Source: Histoplasma ohiense
Lineage: Eukaryota > Ascomycota > Eurotiomycetes > Onygenales > Ajellomycetaceae
DNA: 64,000 nucleotides
Direction: 5' to 3'
Assembly (NCBI GenBank): GCA_017607445.1
Contig: JAEVHH010000005.1
Coordinates: 4,469,001-4,533,000, forward strand
How positions within the stretch are numbered: position 1 is the first letter of the stretch; the number at the start of each line of letters is the position of its first letter. The notes below the pieces were generated by a model, which saw only the letters and a list, made by a program, of their open reading frames with translations, was not told the origin of the DNA and did not search any database. Shown here in pieces: positions 1-10,639 of this stretch. The translations under genes and the position numbers were made by a program.

Positions 1-1037
1 ATTCACATCATACTGTCACTGAGCTGCAGTGATCACAGTTGTGTACAAACTGATGTATATCTTTCAACATATCTGATCAGTAGAATTCTTGAATGATGAT
101 GTTGTACATAATTTCACATTCTGAGTGTCTGATTATTAGTGAGTCATGAATTTCTTGCATGATCTGTGTTTGTAGAGATTCTGAATCAGGAACTCATCAT
201 CTATCTCAAAAGCATAAGCAGTTGTCATTATTGATTGAATATGCTGAGATATTCATTCTTGAGTATACATCTGCAGAGAATTGAGGTGCTTTACTTCATA
301 CAGCTTCAGCAGCTTGCTGTTAGAATTCATCTACTTCTGTCACTAATCTTCATTGTTCTTCAAGCAAGGGTTCTTGAGCTCAGAACTGATTGATATGTAC
401 ATGGAATTCATCTGATTGCATAGAACTTTCTATAATTGCAGAGTCAATTAACCAATGCTCTCAGTGTTTTCATCTGTCATTCAAGTCATCAGATGACATA
501 TCTTGTTCTCAGCAAGACAGAGCATTCACAAGAATGTTCTCTACTTCAGATCAATAACAAATTATGAACAAAAAACAGCTAAGAAACAATGATCAACACA
601 TATATCTTTCAGTGAACTTACAAGTGATTGTGAAGTACTCTAAGTTCTTATGATCAGTAACAATCTCAAACTTTTCAACACTTATAAGTTTGAACTCTCA
701 TTCTTCAAGACATTGTATAATCACTAGAAGCTTCTTGTTGTAGATCTCATAGTTGCATTCAGCAGATGACATCTTTTTCAAGATGAAAGCACAGAGTTGT
801 AGAACATCTTTGTTATCATATTGCATCAGTGCCTCATCTACTACATAATCTGAGACATTCATTTCAAGAATCATATGCTTATTCAGATTGAATGATTGCA
901 GCATTGAAGCATTTGTGAACATACACTTCAGCTTTTTGAATGCTGCATCCACTTCATCAGTTCATTGAAATACAGCATCTTTCCAAGTCAGATCTATCAG
1001 TGATTGTATGATGTTGGAGAAGTCTTTGATGAATCTT
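1..1037 (-). pseudogene. Gypsy element A1, pol 3' part (RNase H to integrase zinc finger), left of the A2 insertion
   Basis: Read on the minus strand from 1037 down to 1, this continues the polymerase of element A1 that is interrupted at 1037/7114. RNase H-like sequence lies about 952-640, including the peptide [17 protein letters not shown] (minus, ending near 700). The segment runs into the integrase H2C2 region near position 1. It matches the same domains of plus-strand copy A2 (4500-5450) base for base apart from transitions. In-frame stops, mainly TGA, make it non-functional. The rest of integrase and the 3' LTR lie beyond the window start. Confidence 0.85.
1033..1037. repeat. Target-site duplication of element A2 (partner at 7114-7118)
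   Basis: ATCTT occurs directly before the 5' LTR (1033-1037) and directly after the 3' LTR (7114-7118). Removing A2 and one copy rejoins the minus-strand reverse-transcriptase reading of A1, which matches A2's own pol near 4400-4445. Five-base duplications are usual for Gypsy integrases. Confidence 0.93.
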
Positions 1038-1571
1038 TGTGACAGATTAGCACTCATTAGTAATTAACTTACACAATCAACTCCCCTTCTGCACCCACTT
1101 GTTTCTGACTGTTGTGACCTTGTGTAACCCTCGATGTTCTTCCACTCTGTGCTCCACACTCATGTAGTTTCTAACAATTCTTCCGCGTAGCTCTTAACAT
1201 TCTTTCATTCCATGCTTCACACTCATATAGTCTCTAACAATTCTTCCATATAGCTTCTTACATTCTCCCACTCTGTGTTTCACACTTGTATAGTCTCTAA
1301 TAATTCTTTCATATAGCTCTCAATGATTCCCTCACTTCACATTCTGCACTCATATAGCTTCTAACAATTTTTATGTATATCTCTTAATATTCTTCTGCTC
1401 TGTGTTTCACTGTGAAGTGACTTCTGATATTCTTCTGCTCTGAACTTTTCTCTATAAGAACCCTCTTTGTACAATCTTTTCTTCTGATTTCTTTTCTCTT
1501 TCTTTTCTTAATCAATTCATAATCTGTAATTAGAATAGTATCAAATCATTAATCAAAGTACATCTGTTACA
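1038..1571 (+). repeat. 5' LTR of A2, with internal 63-bp tandem repeats
   Basis: 534 bp, same length as the 3' LTR at 6580-7113, with TG...CA termini. From about 1165 to 1415 it holds roughly four imperfect units of about 63 bp, each opening with a variant of TAGTTTCTAACAATTCTT. A T-rich tract follows (1480-1515). The outer (left) part keeps CpGs at 1132, 1183 and 1185 that are lost in the inner copy at 6580-6740. Confidence 0.93.
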
Positions 1572-1946
1572 TTACAAATTGATTCTTCTGTGTTTAAGAT
1601 CTGAATGCCTCATTATTAGTTCTTACATCTGAGTGTGTTGTTATCAATTCTTATGCCTGAGTGTGTTGTTTACAGGTCTGAGTGTCTAGTTGTTACAAAA
1701 GATCCCTCATGAACTCAAGTGTCTCTATTGTTAGTTATATAGACTGTTGTGTCTAAGCATCTGAAACACAATTGATTGTGTTCTATAAGGCCTGAGTGTC
1801 TACAAACTGTAATGCTGTGAATAGTGTTCATGAAGAAGCTTGATCAAGCTTAGCACTGCAACACTGTAAATAATATCTGTGAGAGAATTGAGTGTCTACA
1901 AGTATTTCTTTTCTTTTATTATTATTATATGTTCTTAGATATTGAA
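1572..1946 (+). other. A2 untranslated leader and putative primer-binding site
   Basis: The first bases after the LTR are TTACAAATTGATTC. The other two copies have TTATGAATTGATTC, so the ancestor probably had TTACGAATTGATTC. No canonical TGG start of a tRNA 3'-end primer site is present, so priming may use an internal tRNA site (see findings). The rest of the leader carries several imperfect copies of a TCTGAGTGTST-like motif between about 1605 and 1800. I see no open frame before the gag ATG at 1947. Confidence 0.5.
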
Positions 1947-2960
1947 ATGAACTACAAACAATTCTACAAACACCCACCACATTCAAATGCAGTGGATGAC
2001 AACTTAGACCTACAAAGCATTCTTCAGCAACAGATGCTACAGATGGCTGAATTGCAACAACAACTTGCTGAAATGAGCACTTTTGCATTCACTATTCCTT
2101 CTACATTCATGTCTCATGAAAAGCCCTCAAGAGAGAAGCTCTCAATTCTCAACAAATACAAGAAAGATCTAGTGCTCTATCTTGCATGGAAGTCAAAAAC
2201 AAATGCCAAATTGAACATTGATAAATGAGCAATAGACTCACTATCCAATCAAGTGTGGTATATTCATAGCAGATTGAATGGTGACACATTAGCAAAATTT
2301 CAATTCTGAATGAGTCATTGTCAGAATCATCAGTGTACATCAGAGCTAGTCTTTCAACAACTCAACTCTCTCTTCCTCAATTCTACACTTCAAGTCAAGA
2401 CATTAGACTGACTTAATCAGACTCATCAGATAAATGTTGTATTGACAACTTATCTTTCTGAATTCAATCACAAGCTTCTAGAAGCAGATGGGCAAGACTG
2501 AGATAATACTGTCAAGATCAACATATTGTTCAAGAACTTAAACTTTCAATTGCATAATTGAAGTATAGAGCATTCAAAGCTCTCAACATACAGCAAATTC
2601 TGTACTGATCTTTGTCTGTTGAACAACAATCTGTCTCAGTTCCATACACTTCAAAATCATAGAGGATTTCATCAAACAAATATGTACATTTCAAATCACT
2701 CTGCAGTGCCCTCCATCTCTGAATCAGAATCAATGAACTGAGTCTCACACATGAATGCAAGCTGTCTGAGGATTCTCAATATCTCAGAAAAGAATGCTGT
2801 TGACTGAATTGTCAAAGAAGTCTGCATACACTGTGACAAGTCAGAGCACTTTGTGAATCAATGTTCAAATGTGATCACTCTGAGTAAACCCCCCACATGT
2901 GTGAACACTGTGTTGTCTGTGGATAGACAAGAACAGAGAAAAGATGAGCTCTCACTTTAA
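1947..2960 (+). pseudogene. A2 gag, degenerate
   Basis: The start chosen is the ATG at 1947 (peptide MNYKQFYKH), the first ATG conserved in all three family-A copies (minus-strand 9594 in A1, 21256 in A3). A glutamine-rich coiled-coil-like segment follows. The frame stops at 2226 with TGA and continues as a degraded capsid-like region. A CCHC zinc knuckle, C-x2-C-x4-H-x4-C (CIHCDKSEHFVNQC), lies at about 2823-2864 and supports a nucleocapsid role. The equivalent knuckles in A1 (about 8681-8727) and A3 (about 20340-20385) keep all four ligands. Confidence 0.85.
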
Positions 2961-3019
2961 AACACAGATGAGAGCTCAAGAAGCAAAAAGCTAGCTGAAG
3001 ATTTGAGCAGAAGATGTAA

Positions 3020-3320
3020 GTGAACACAATCATGATCTCTGTCATTGTAAATAGCTTAGTCAACATACAAGCAATGATAGACAGTGATTTTCTTCACTAC
3101 ACTCTTATAGACACCCAGCTGATTGAGAAGCATAAGCTTCAGCATATTCTCTTTTTCAAACTGTGTAAGCTCAGTGGATTTGACAGCCTCAGAGGATCCA
3201 CCTTCTACAATATGATAAGATTTAATGTTGATGTAGAAGGACACAAGAAAAAGAATATATACACATACAAAATACAAGATCTTGAGTACAATCTAATACT
3301 CAGTCTATCATAACTCACAG
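3020..3320 (+). pseudogene. A2 aspartic protease, degenerate
   Basis: A 97-codon open stretch with a retroviral-type aspartic protease signature: IQAMIDSDFLHYTLID near 3070-3110. The related copies A1 and A3 carry DSG at this site, so the catalytic triplet here has mutated from DSG to DSD. The closing YNLILSL segment corresponds to the conserved hydrophobic end of Gypsy proteases. Family assignment is firm, activity is not expected. Confidence 0.75.
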
Positions 3321-3639
3321 AATTTGAAACCTTGTTGAATGTATACAACCACTGTCTTATTTTCTCAGAAGATGATTGTGTTTACAAGAAGAATGTCAAT
3401 AGAACCACTGATCTCACTCAGATATCAGCAGAAGCATACAAACTACTAATTCATCAAGTATATGAGAAGAAGAACATCCAAGTGTTCACTGCTAGCATAA
3501 CAGATATCAAGAAAGCATTAGAAAAGTTAGAACTCAAAGATCTTAAGAAATCATACAAGAAACTACTCAAATCATACAAAGACTTCACAGATATGTTTGA
3601 CAAGAAAGAAGCTGAAAAGCTTCTCTCTCACTGAGAACC

Positions 3640-4970
3640 TAGTATAAATCATACAATTGAGTTTATCAAGAAAGACAGTAAGAACCTGCAACTGCTCTGA
3701 GATTCTCTCTACAGTATGTCACACAACAAGCTTCTCATTCTACAAAAAACACTCAATGAATTACTAGACAAAGACTTCATTCATATTAGCAACTCATTCA
3801 CTGCAGCATCTGTACTGTTTGCAAAGAAATCAGAAGAAGACTTACAATTCTGTGTTGACTATTGAGAACTCAACAAGATTATACAGAAGAATCAATATCC
3901 CCTCCCACTCATCAATGAAACACTCAAACAGATAGAAAAAGCAAAATGATTTACAAAACTTGACATCTCTGCAGCCTTCTACAAGATAAGAATTAATGAA
4001 GATGATGAATGACTAACTGTCTTTTGTATATGTTACAGATTATACAAATGGACAGTGACTCTCTTTGAATTAGTGAATACTCTGAGTACATTTCAGAAAT
4101 ACATTAACTGAGCTCTATAAGATCTGCTCAATGAGATTGCCTCAGTGTACATGGATGATATCTTGATCTTCATTGATGAATCACTCACTGAGTACTGTAA
4201 GCACATATGACAAGTTCTTGACTGTCTATGAAAAGCTGGACTGCAAGTGGACATTGACAAATGTGACTTTGAGATCAAGTCTACAATCTATCTAGAATTC
4301 ATCATCAAAGCTGAAAAAGGCATACACATGGATTCTAAGAAGGTGGAAGCAATCCTCAACTGAGAGACATCAGTCTCAGTAAAAGAGACTAGAAGCTTTC
4401 TAGAATTTGCTAACTTCTACTGAAGATTCATCAAAGACTTCTCTGATATCATACAATCACTGATGAATCTGATCTGGAAAGACACTGTATTTCAATGAAC
4501 TGATGAAGCAGACACAGCATTTAAAAAGCTGAAGCATATATTCACAAACATCTCAATGCTGCAATCATTCAATTCAGATAAGCATACAATTCTCAAAACA
4601 GATGTCTTGAGTTATGTAGTAAATGGGGCACTAATACAATATGATAACAAAGATGTTCTATAACTCTGTGTCTTCATCTTGAAAAAGATGTCATCTGCTG
4701 AATGCAACTATAAAATCTACAACAAGAAGCTTCTAGCAATCATACAATGTCTTGAAGAATGAAAGTTCAAACTTATAAGTGTTGAGAAGTTTGAGATTGT
4801 TACTGATCATAAGAATTTAGAATATTTCACAATCACTTGTAAGCTTATCAAGAGGCATATATGTTGGTCATTGTTTCTTAGTCATTTTTCATTCACAATT
4901 CATTATTGATCTGAAGTAGAGAACACTCTTGTGGATGCTCTGTTCTGCTGAGAACAAGATATGCTATCTG
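3640..4970 (+). pseudogene. A2 reverse transcriptase and RNase H, degenerate
   Basis: Reverse transcriptase: a CVDY-x-ELNKI motif near 3850 (the x, normally Arg, is TGA), a KLDISAAFYKI palm segment near 3957, and the YMDD catalytic box at about 4150 in a VYMDDILIF context. RNase H follows from about 4500, with a LKTDV metal-site region, [17 protein letters not shown] near 4710 and TDHKNLEYF near 4803. Stops are mostly TGA at expected Arg or Trp positions, with a few TAA at former Gln codons. Confidence 0.88.
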
Positions 4971-5289
4971 ATGACTTAGATGACAGATGAAAACATCAAG
5001 AGCATTGATTAATCAACTCTGCAATCATAGAAAGTTCTATACAATCAGATGAACCCCACATACATATCAACCAGTTCCAAGCTCAAGAACCCTCACTTGA
5101 AGAACAATGAAAACTAGCAGCAGAAGCAGATGAATTCTGACAGCAAGTCACTGAAGTCATATGAAGTAAAACATCTCAATTCCCCACAGATGTATATTCA
5201 AGAATGAATATCTCAGCATGTTTGATTGACAATGACAATCACTTACACTTTCAAGATAGATGATGAGTCTCTGATTCAGAATCTCTACA

Positions 5290-6390
5290 AACACAGATCA
5301 TGCAAGAAATTCATGACTCATCAATAATTGAACATTCAGAACACAAAATTATATACAACATTGTTATCTGAGAATTCTACTGATCAGATATGTTGAAAGA
5401 TATACACTGATTTGTACACAACTGTGATTGCTGCAGCTCAGTGACAGTATAATGTGAACACTGAAAAGAGATGCTGAAGTCTCTATCTGTCTCTGACTGA
5501 ACTTGATGTGATATAGCTATCAATTTTGTAGTTTTCTTATCTGAAAGTGAAGATTCTATGAACATTCTAGTCATTGTCAATCAACTCAGTAAGAGTGTAA
5601 TACTACAGCTCTGTGACAAAATGAATGCTGAAGTAGTTGCAGATGTCTTCATCAGAAGCTCATTCTATTATATACACAATCTGCCTTCATTCATTGTGTC
5701 AGATAGAGACAGTCAATTCATCAGTGCACTCTGAGTCTGCATATATCAATTATTAAGAATCAAACAAAAGTTATCAACAGCATACTACTCAGAGACTGAT
5801 GAAGCTATCAAAAGAATGATATAAATGATAAAGAACATTCTCTGTAAGTTCTGCAATTACACACAAGACAACTGAAGCAATCTGCTGCCACACACTGAGA
5901 TTGCAATTAACAGTTGAGATTCCACTACAACAGATATAAGCTCATTCTTTCTTCTATATGAATACAACTTAGAGATTCTGAACTTCTCTGAGACTCTCTG
6001 AGAAACCATGTATGTCTGCAGCTTCATACAGATGACAGAGAACATCATGAGCAAGCTGAAGAAAACTCACAAATGAGCAGAAGCTTCAATGATCAGTGCT
6101 CAGCAAGATTATAAAAATCAAGCAAACATCAGAAGAAGTTCTGCAATCTGATATTATGTAGAAGACAAAGTCTGACTGAATCTCAAGAACATAAGAACAG
6201 ATCATCCCTCATGTACATTAGATTATCATCACATCAAATATACAGTGAAGAAAGTGTTAGATATACATAATTATTGACTCAACACCTCATCTGACATTCA
6301 CAACATCTTTCATACAAACCTGCTCCAACCCACAGCTGAGAATCCATTCCCCTCACAGAGAATCTTCAATTGACAGTCACTCATCATTGT
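5290..6390 (+). pseudogene. A2 integrase, degenerate
   Basis: An N-terminal H2C2 zinc-binding region lies at about 5310-5440 (paired His, then CDCC). The catalytic core follows with FVVFLSESED, where the first catalytic Asp has become Asn (INFVV). SDRDSQFIS at about 5698-5730 supplies the second acidic residue and the ETDEAIKRM region near 5790 the Glu helix. A basic C-terminal segment continues to the chromodomain. Order and motifs are those of Ty3/Gypsy integrases. Many TGA codons interrupt it. Confidence 0.85.
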
Positions 6391-6394
6391 AGAA

Positions 6395-6565
6395 AAAGAC
6401 AACAAACTCAAGTGGAAAATTGAAGCAATTTTTGATGATAGAATCAATCATCATCACTGTGAATATCTTATTAAATGGGTAGAATACAATTGTCTGATCT
6501 GAGAATCTGTGTCTGTCTTGAAGAACACTGCCATTCTTGACATCTATAAGTTCTCACTCACTTCA
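6395..6565 (+). pseudogene. A2 C-terminal chromodomain
   Basis: The reading KWKIEAIFDDRI...HCEYLIKWVEYN...W(stop-for-Trp)ES corresponds to the chromodomain pattern at the end of chromoviral integrases (W-x-V-E-x-I, then YLVKW-x-G-Y, then W-E). In the family, chromodomains steer integration to histone-marked chromatin. It sits immediately before the polypurine tract GAGAGGGATAA (6569-6579). The assignment rests on the KW...EYLIKW spacing. Confidence 0.72.
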
Positions 6566-6579
6566 GTAGAGAGGGATAA

Positions 6580-7113
6580 TGTGATGAATTAGTATCTGTT
6601 AGTAATTAACTTACACAATCAACTCTTCTTCTGCATTCACTTGTTTCTGACTGTTGTGATCTTGTGTAATTCTCAATATTCTTTCACTTCATGCTCTGCA
6701 CTTATATAGTTTCTAATGATTCTTCTGTGTAGCTCTTAACATTCTTCTGCTCTGTGCTCTGTGCTTGTATAGTCTCTAACAATTCTTTCATGTAGCTTCT
6801 AATGTTCTCTCACTCTGTATTCTGTGCTTGTATAGTCTCTAACAATTCTTCTGCATAGCTCTCAATGATTCTTCTGTTTCATACTCTGCACTTGTGTAGT
6901 TTCTAATGATTCTTTCACATAGCTTTTAATGTTCTTCTGCTCTGTGCTCCACTGTGGAGTGGCTTCTGATATTCTTTCACTCTGAACTTCTCTCTATAAG
7001 AATTCTCTTTGTACAACCTTTTCTTCTGATTTCTTTTCTCTTTCTTTTCTTAATCAATTCATAATCTGTAATTAGAATAGTACCAAATCGTTAATCGAAG
7101 TACGCCTGTTACA
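6580..7113 (+). repeat. 3' LTR of A2
   Basis: 534 bp, beginning TGTGATG after the polypurine tract and ending TGTTACA before the target duplication ATCTT. CpG is absent over most of it but present three times in the last 25 bp (7089, 7096, 7103). All three are lost in the inner 5' LTR copy at 1540-1571. Confidence 0.93.
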
Positions 7114-10100
7114 ATCTTCAGTAGAAGTTGACAAATTCTAGAAAGCTTCTAGTCTCTTTTACTAAGACTGATGTCTCTCAATTGAGAATTGCTTCCACCT
7201 TCTTAGAATTCATATGTACACCTTTTTCAGCTTTGATGATGAATTCTAGATAGATTATAGACTTGGTCTCAAAGTTGCATTTGTCAATGTTCACTTGTAG
7301 TCTGACTTTTTATAGACAGTCAAGCACTTGTTGTACATGCTTGCAGTGCTCAGTGAGTGGTCCATCAGTGAAGATCAGAATATTGTTCATGTACACTGAG
7401 ATGATCTCATCAAGCAGATCTCATAGAGCTCAGTTAATGTATTTCTGAAATGTGCTCAGAGCATTCACTAATTCAAAGAGAGTCACTGTCCATTTGTATA
7501 ATCTGTAACACATACAAAAAGCAGTTAGCCATTTGTCACCTTCATTAATCCTTATCTTATAGAAGGCTGCAGAGATGTCAAGCTTCATAAATCATTTTGC
7601 TTTTTCTATTCATTTGAATGTTTCATTGATGAATGAGAGAGAGTATCAGTTCTTCTGTGTAATCTTGTTGAGTTCTCAGTAGTCAACACAGAATCATAAG
7701 TCTTCTTCTGATTTCTTTGTGAACAGTACAAATGCTACAGTGAGTGAGTTGCTAACATGAATGAAGCCTTTGTTCAGTAATCTATTGAGCATTTTTCATA
7801 GAACAAGAAGCTCATCATGTGATATGTTGTAGAGAGAACTTCAGAGCAGTTGCAGATTCTTATCATCTTTCTTGATGAGCTTGATTGTATGATTTATACT
7901 GAGTTCTCAGTGAGAGGGAAGCTTTTCAGCTTCTTTCTCATCAAACATATCTGTGAAGTCTTCATACAATTCAGATAGTTTCTTGCACAGTTTCTTGAGA
8001 TCTTTGAGTTCTAACTTTTCTAACACTTTTTTGATATCTATCATGCTAGCAGTGAACACTTGAACATTCTTCTTCTCATGTACTTGGCAGATTAGTAGTT
8101 TGTACACTTTCACTGATATCTGAGTGAGATCAGCAGTTCTATCAATATTCTTCTGATAAACATAGTCATCTTCTGAGAAAATAAAACAGCAGTTGTGTGC
8201 ATTCAACAAGGTTCCAAATTCTGTGAGCTATAATAGACTGAGTATTAGATTGTACTCAAGATCTTGTATTTTGTATGTGTATACATTCTTTTTCTTGTGT
8301 TCTTCTATGTCAATGTTAAATCTTACCATGTTGTAGAAGGCTGATCCTCTGAGGCCATCAAATCCACTGAGCTTATACAGTTTGAAAAAGAGAATACACT
8401 GAAGCTTATGCTTCTCAACCAGCTGAATGTCTATAAGAGTGTAATGAAGAAAACCACTGTCTATCATTGCTTGTATATTGACTAGGCTATTTACAATAAC
8501 AGAGATTATAATTGCATCTGCTTGCATCTTCTGCTCAAATCTTCAGCTAACTTTCTGCTTCTTGAGCTCTCATCTGTGTTTTAGAGCAAGAGCTCATCTT
8601 TTCTCTGTTCTTGCCTATCTGCAGACAATGCAGTGTTTACACATGTGAGGGGTTTACTCAGAGCAATCACATTCAAACATTGGTTTGCAAAGTGCTCTGA
8701 TTTGTCACAGTGTATGCAGACTTCTCTGACAATTCAGTCAACAGTATTCTTCTCTGAGATGTTGAAAATTCTTGAGTGACTTGCATTTATATGTGGGACT
8801 CAGTTCATTGATTCTGGTTCAGAGGTGGAGAGTGCTGCAGAGCAGTTTGAGATGTACATATTTGTTTGATGAAATTCTCTGTGATTTTGAAGCATGCAGA
8901 ACTGAGACAGATTGTTGTTCAACAGACAAAGATCAGTACAGAATTCACTGTATATTAAGAGCTTCAGATACTCTATACTTTGATTATGCAACTGAAAGTT
9001 CAAATTCTTGAACAGTATGTTGATTTTGATAATGTCATCTCAGTCTTGCTCATCTACTTCTAGAAGTTTGTGATTGAATTCAGAAAGATAAGTTGTCAAT
9101 ATGATGTTCATCTGATGAGTCTGATTAAGCCAGTCTAACACCTTAACTTGAAGTGTAGAATTGAGGAAGAGAGAGTCAAGTTGTTGAAAGACTAGCTCTG
9201 ATGTACACTGATGATTCTGGCAATGACTCATTCAGAATTGAAATTTTGCTAACACATTGCCATTTAATCTGCTATGAATATACCACACTTGATTGAATAG
9301 TGAGTCTATTGCTTGTCTGTTGATGTCCAATTTGACATTCATTTTTGACTTTCATGTGAGGTAGAGTGCTAGATCTCTCTTATATTTGTTGAGGATTGAA
9401 AGCTTCTCTCTTGAGAGCTTTTTGTAAGGTGTGGGTGTAGGAGAAACAGTGAATGTGAAAGTGCTCATTTCAGCAAATTGTTGTTGCAATTTGGCTATCT
9501 GTAGTGTCTGTTGCTGAAGGATGCTTCATAGATCTAAGTTGTTGTCCACTGTATTTGAGTATGACAGATGTTTATAGAATTGTTTGTAGTTCATTTCAAT
9601 ATCTAAGAATATGTAATAATAATAAAAGAAAAGAAATACTTGTAGATATTCAGTTCTCTCACAGACACTATTTGCAGTGTTGCAGTGCTAAGCTTGATCA
9701 AGCTTCTTTGTGAATGCTATTCACAGTGTTACAGTTTGTAGACACTCAGATCTCATAGAACACAGTTGATTGTGTTTCAGACACTTAGATATGACAGTCT
9801 ATATAACTATCAATAAAGATACTCAGACTCACAAGAGATCTCTTATAATGACTAGACACTCAGATCTGTAAACAACACACTCAGATATAAGAACTGGTAA
9901 CAAAACACTCAGACCTTAAATGATGCACTTGAGTGTAAGAACTAATAATAAGACACTCAGATCTAAAATGCAGAAGAATCAATTCATAATGTAATGAGTG
10001 TACTTTGATTAACAATCTAACACTATTCTAATACAGATTACAAATTGATTAAGAAAAGAAAGAGAAAAGAAATCAGAAGAAAAGATTGTACAAAGAAAGT

Positions 10101-10522
10101 TCTTATAAAGAAAAGTTCAGAGTGAAAGAATATCAGAAGCCACTTCACAGTGAAGTGTGAAGTGAAAGAACATTAAGAGATACATATAAGAATCATTAGA
10201 AACTACACAAGCACAGAGTGTGAAGTGGAGGAATCATTGAGAGCTACACAGAAGAATCATTAGAGACTACACAAGTACAGAACACAGAGTGAAAGAATAT
10301 TAGAAGCTATACAGAAGAATTGTTAGAGACTATATAAATACAGAGTATAGAGCAGAAGAACATTAAGAGCTACACAGAAGAATCATTAGAAACTATATAA
10401 GCACAGAGCACAGAGCAGAAGAACATCAAGAGTTACACAAGATCACAACAGTCAGAAACAAGCAGATGCAGAAGAGAAGTTGATTGTGTAAGTTAATTAC
10501 TAACAGATGCTAATCCATCACA
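7114..10522 (-). mobile_element. Gypsy element A1, 5' two-thirds (LTR, gag, protease, RT)
   Basis: The minus-strand relative of A2, interrupted by it at 7114. In its own direction: LTR 10522-9990, leader to 9595, gag from the ATG at 9594, CCHC knuckle about 8727-8681, protease about 8527-8228 (AMIDSGFLHYTLID, catalytic DSG kept), then a linker with an open stretch 8209-7907 and reverse transcriptase 7893-7140, continuing at 1037. All long frames contain stops, mainly TGA. It inserted into element B, whose protease reading is cut at 10523. Confidence 0.9.
9990..10522 (-). repeat. 5' LTR of A1
   Basis: 533 bp. On the plus strand it starts TGTAATGAGTG and ends CCATCACA, the reverse of the A2 LTR. 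It contains the same approximately 63-bp tandem units (about 10160-10440). No CpG is seen, unlike the outer LTR ends of A2 and A3, so this copy is more fully mutated. Confidence 0.9.
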
Positions 10523-10639
10523 GAAAGCTAAGTTTGCTTGCTTGAGTTTCATCTAGCCCATCAGTGGCTCTATGAATAGTGTTAATGATGCCATATTGAT
10601 ATCCTCATCATTCATCAGAATATTGCACTTGAGATGGTG

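Larger units (their letters stand above)
1038..7113 (+). mobile_element. Full-length Gypsy/chromovirus-type LTR retrotransposon A2
   Basis: A 6,076-bp element with two 534-bp LTRs (1038-1571 and 6580-7113), each starting TGTGA and ending TTACA, flanked by the 5-bp duplication ATCTT. Domain order is gag with a CCHC knuckle, aspartic protease, reverse transcriptase, RNase H, integrase and C-terminal chromodomain. That order identifies Ty3/Gypsy, and the chromodomain points to a chromovirus-like lineage. It inserted into an older relative, A1, lying in the opposite direction. Every reading frame is broken, chiefly by TGA where related copies keep Arg or Trp. CpG is practically absent between the LTRs. 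It is a dead copy, but structurally complete. Confidence 0.93.
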
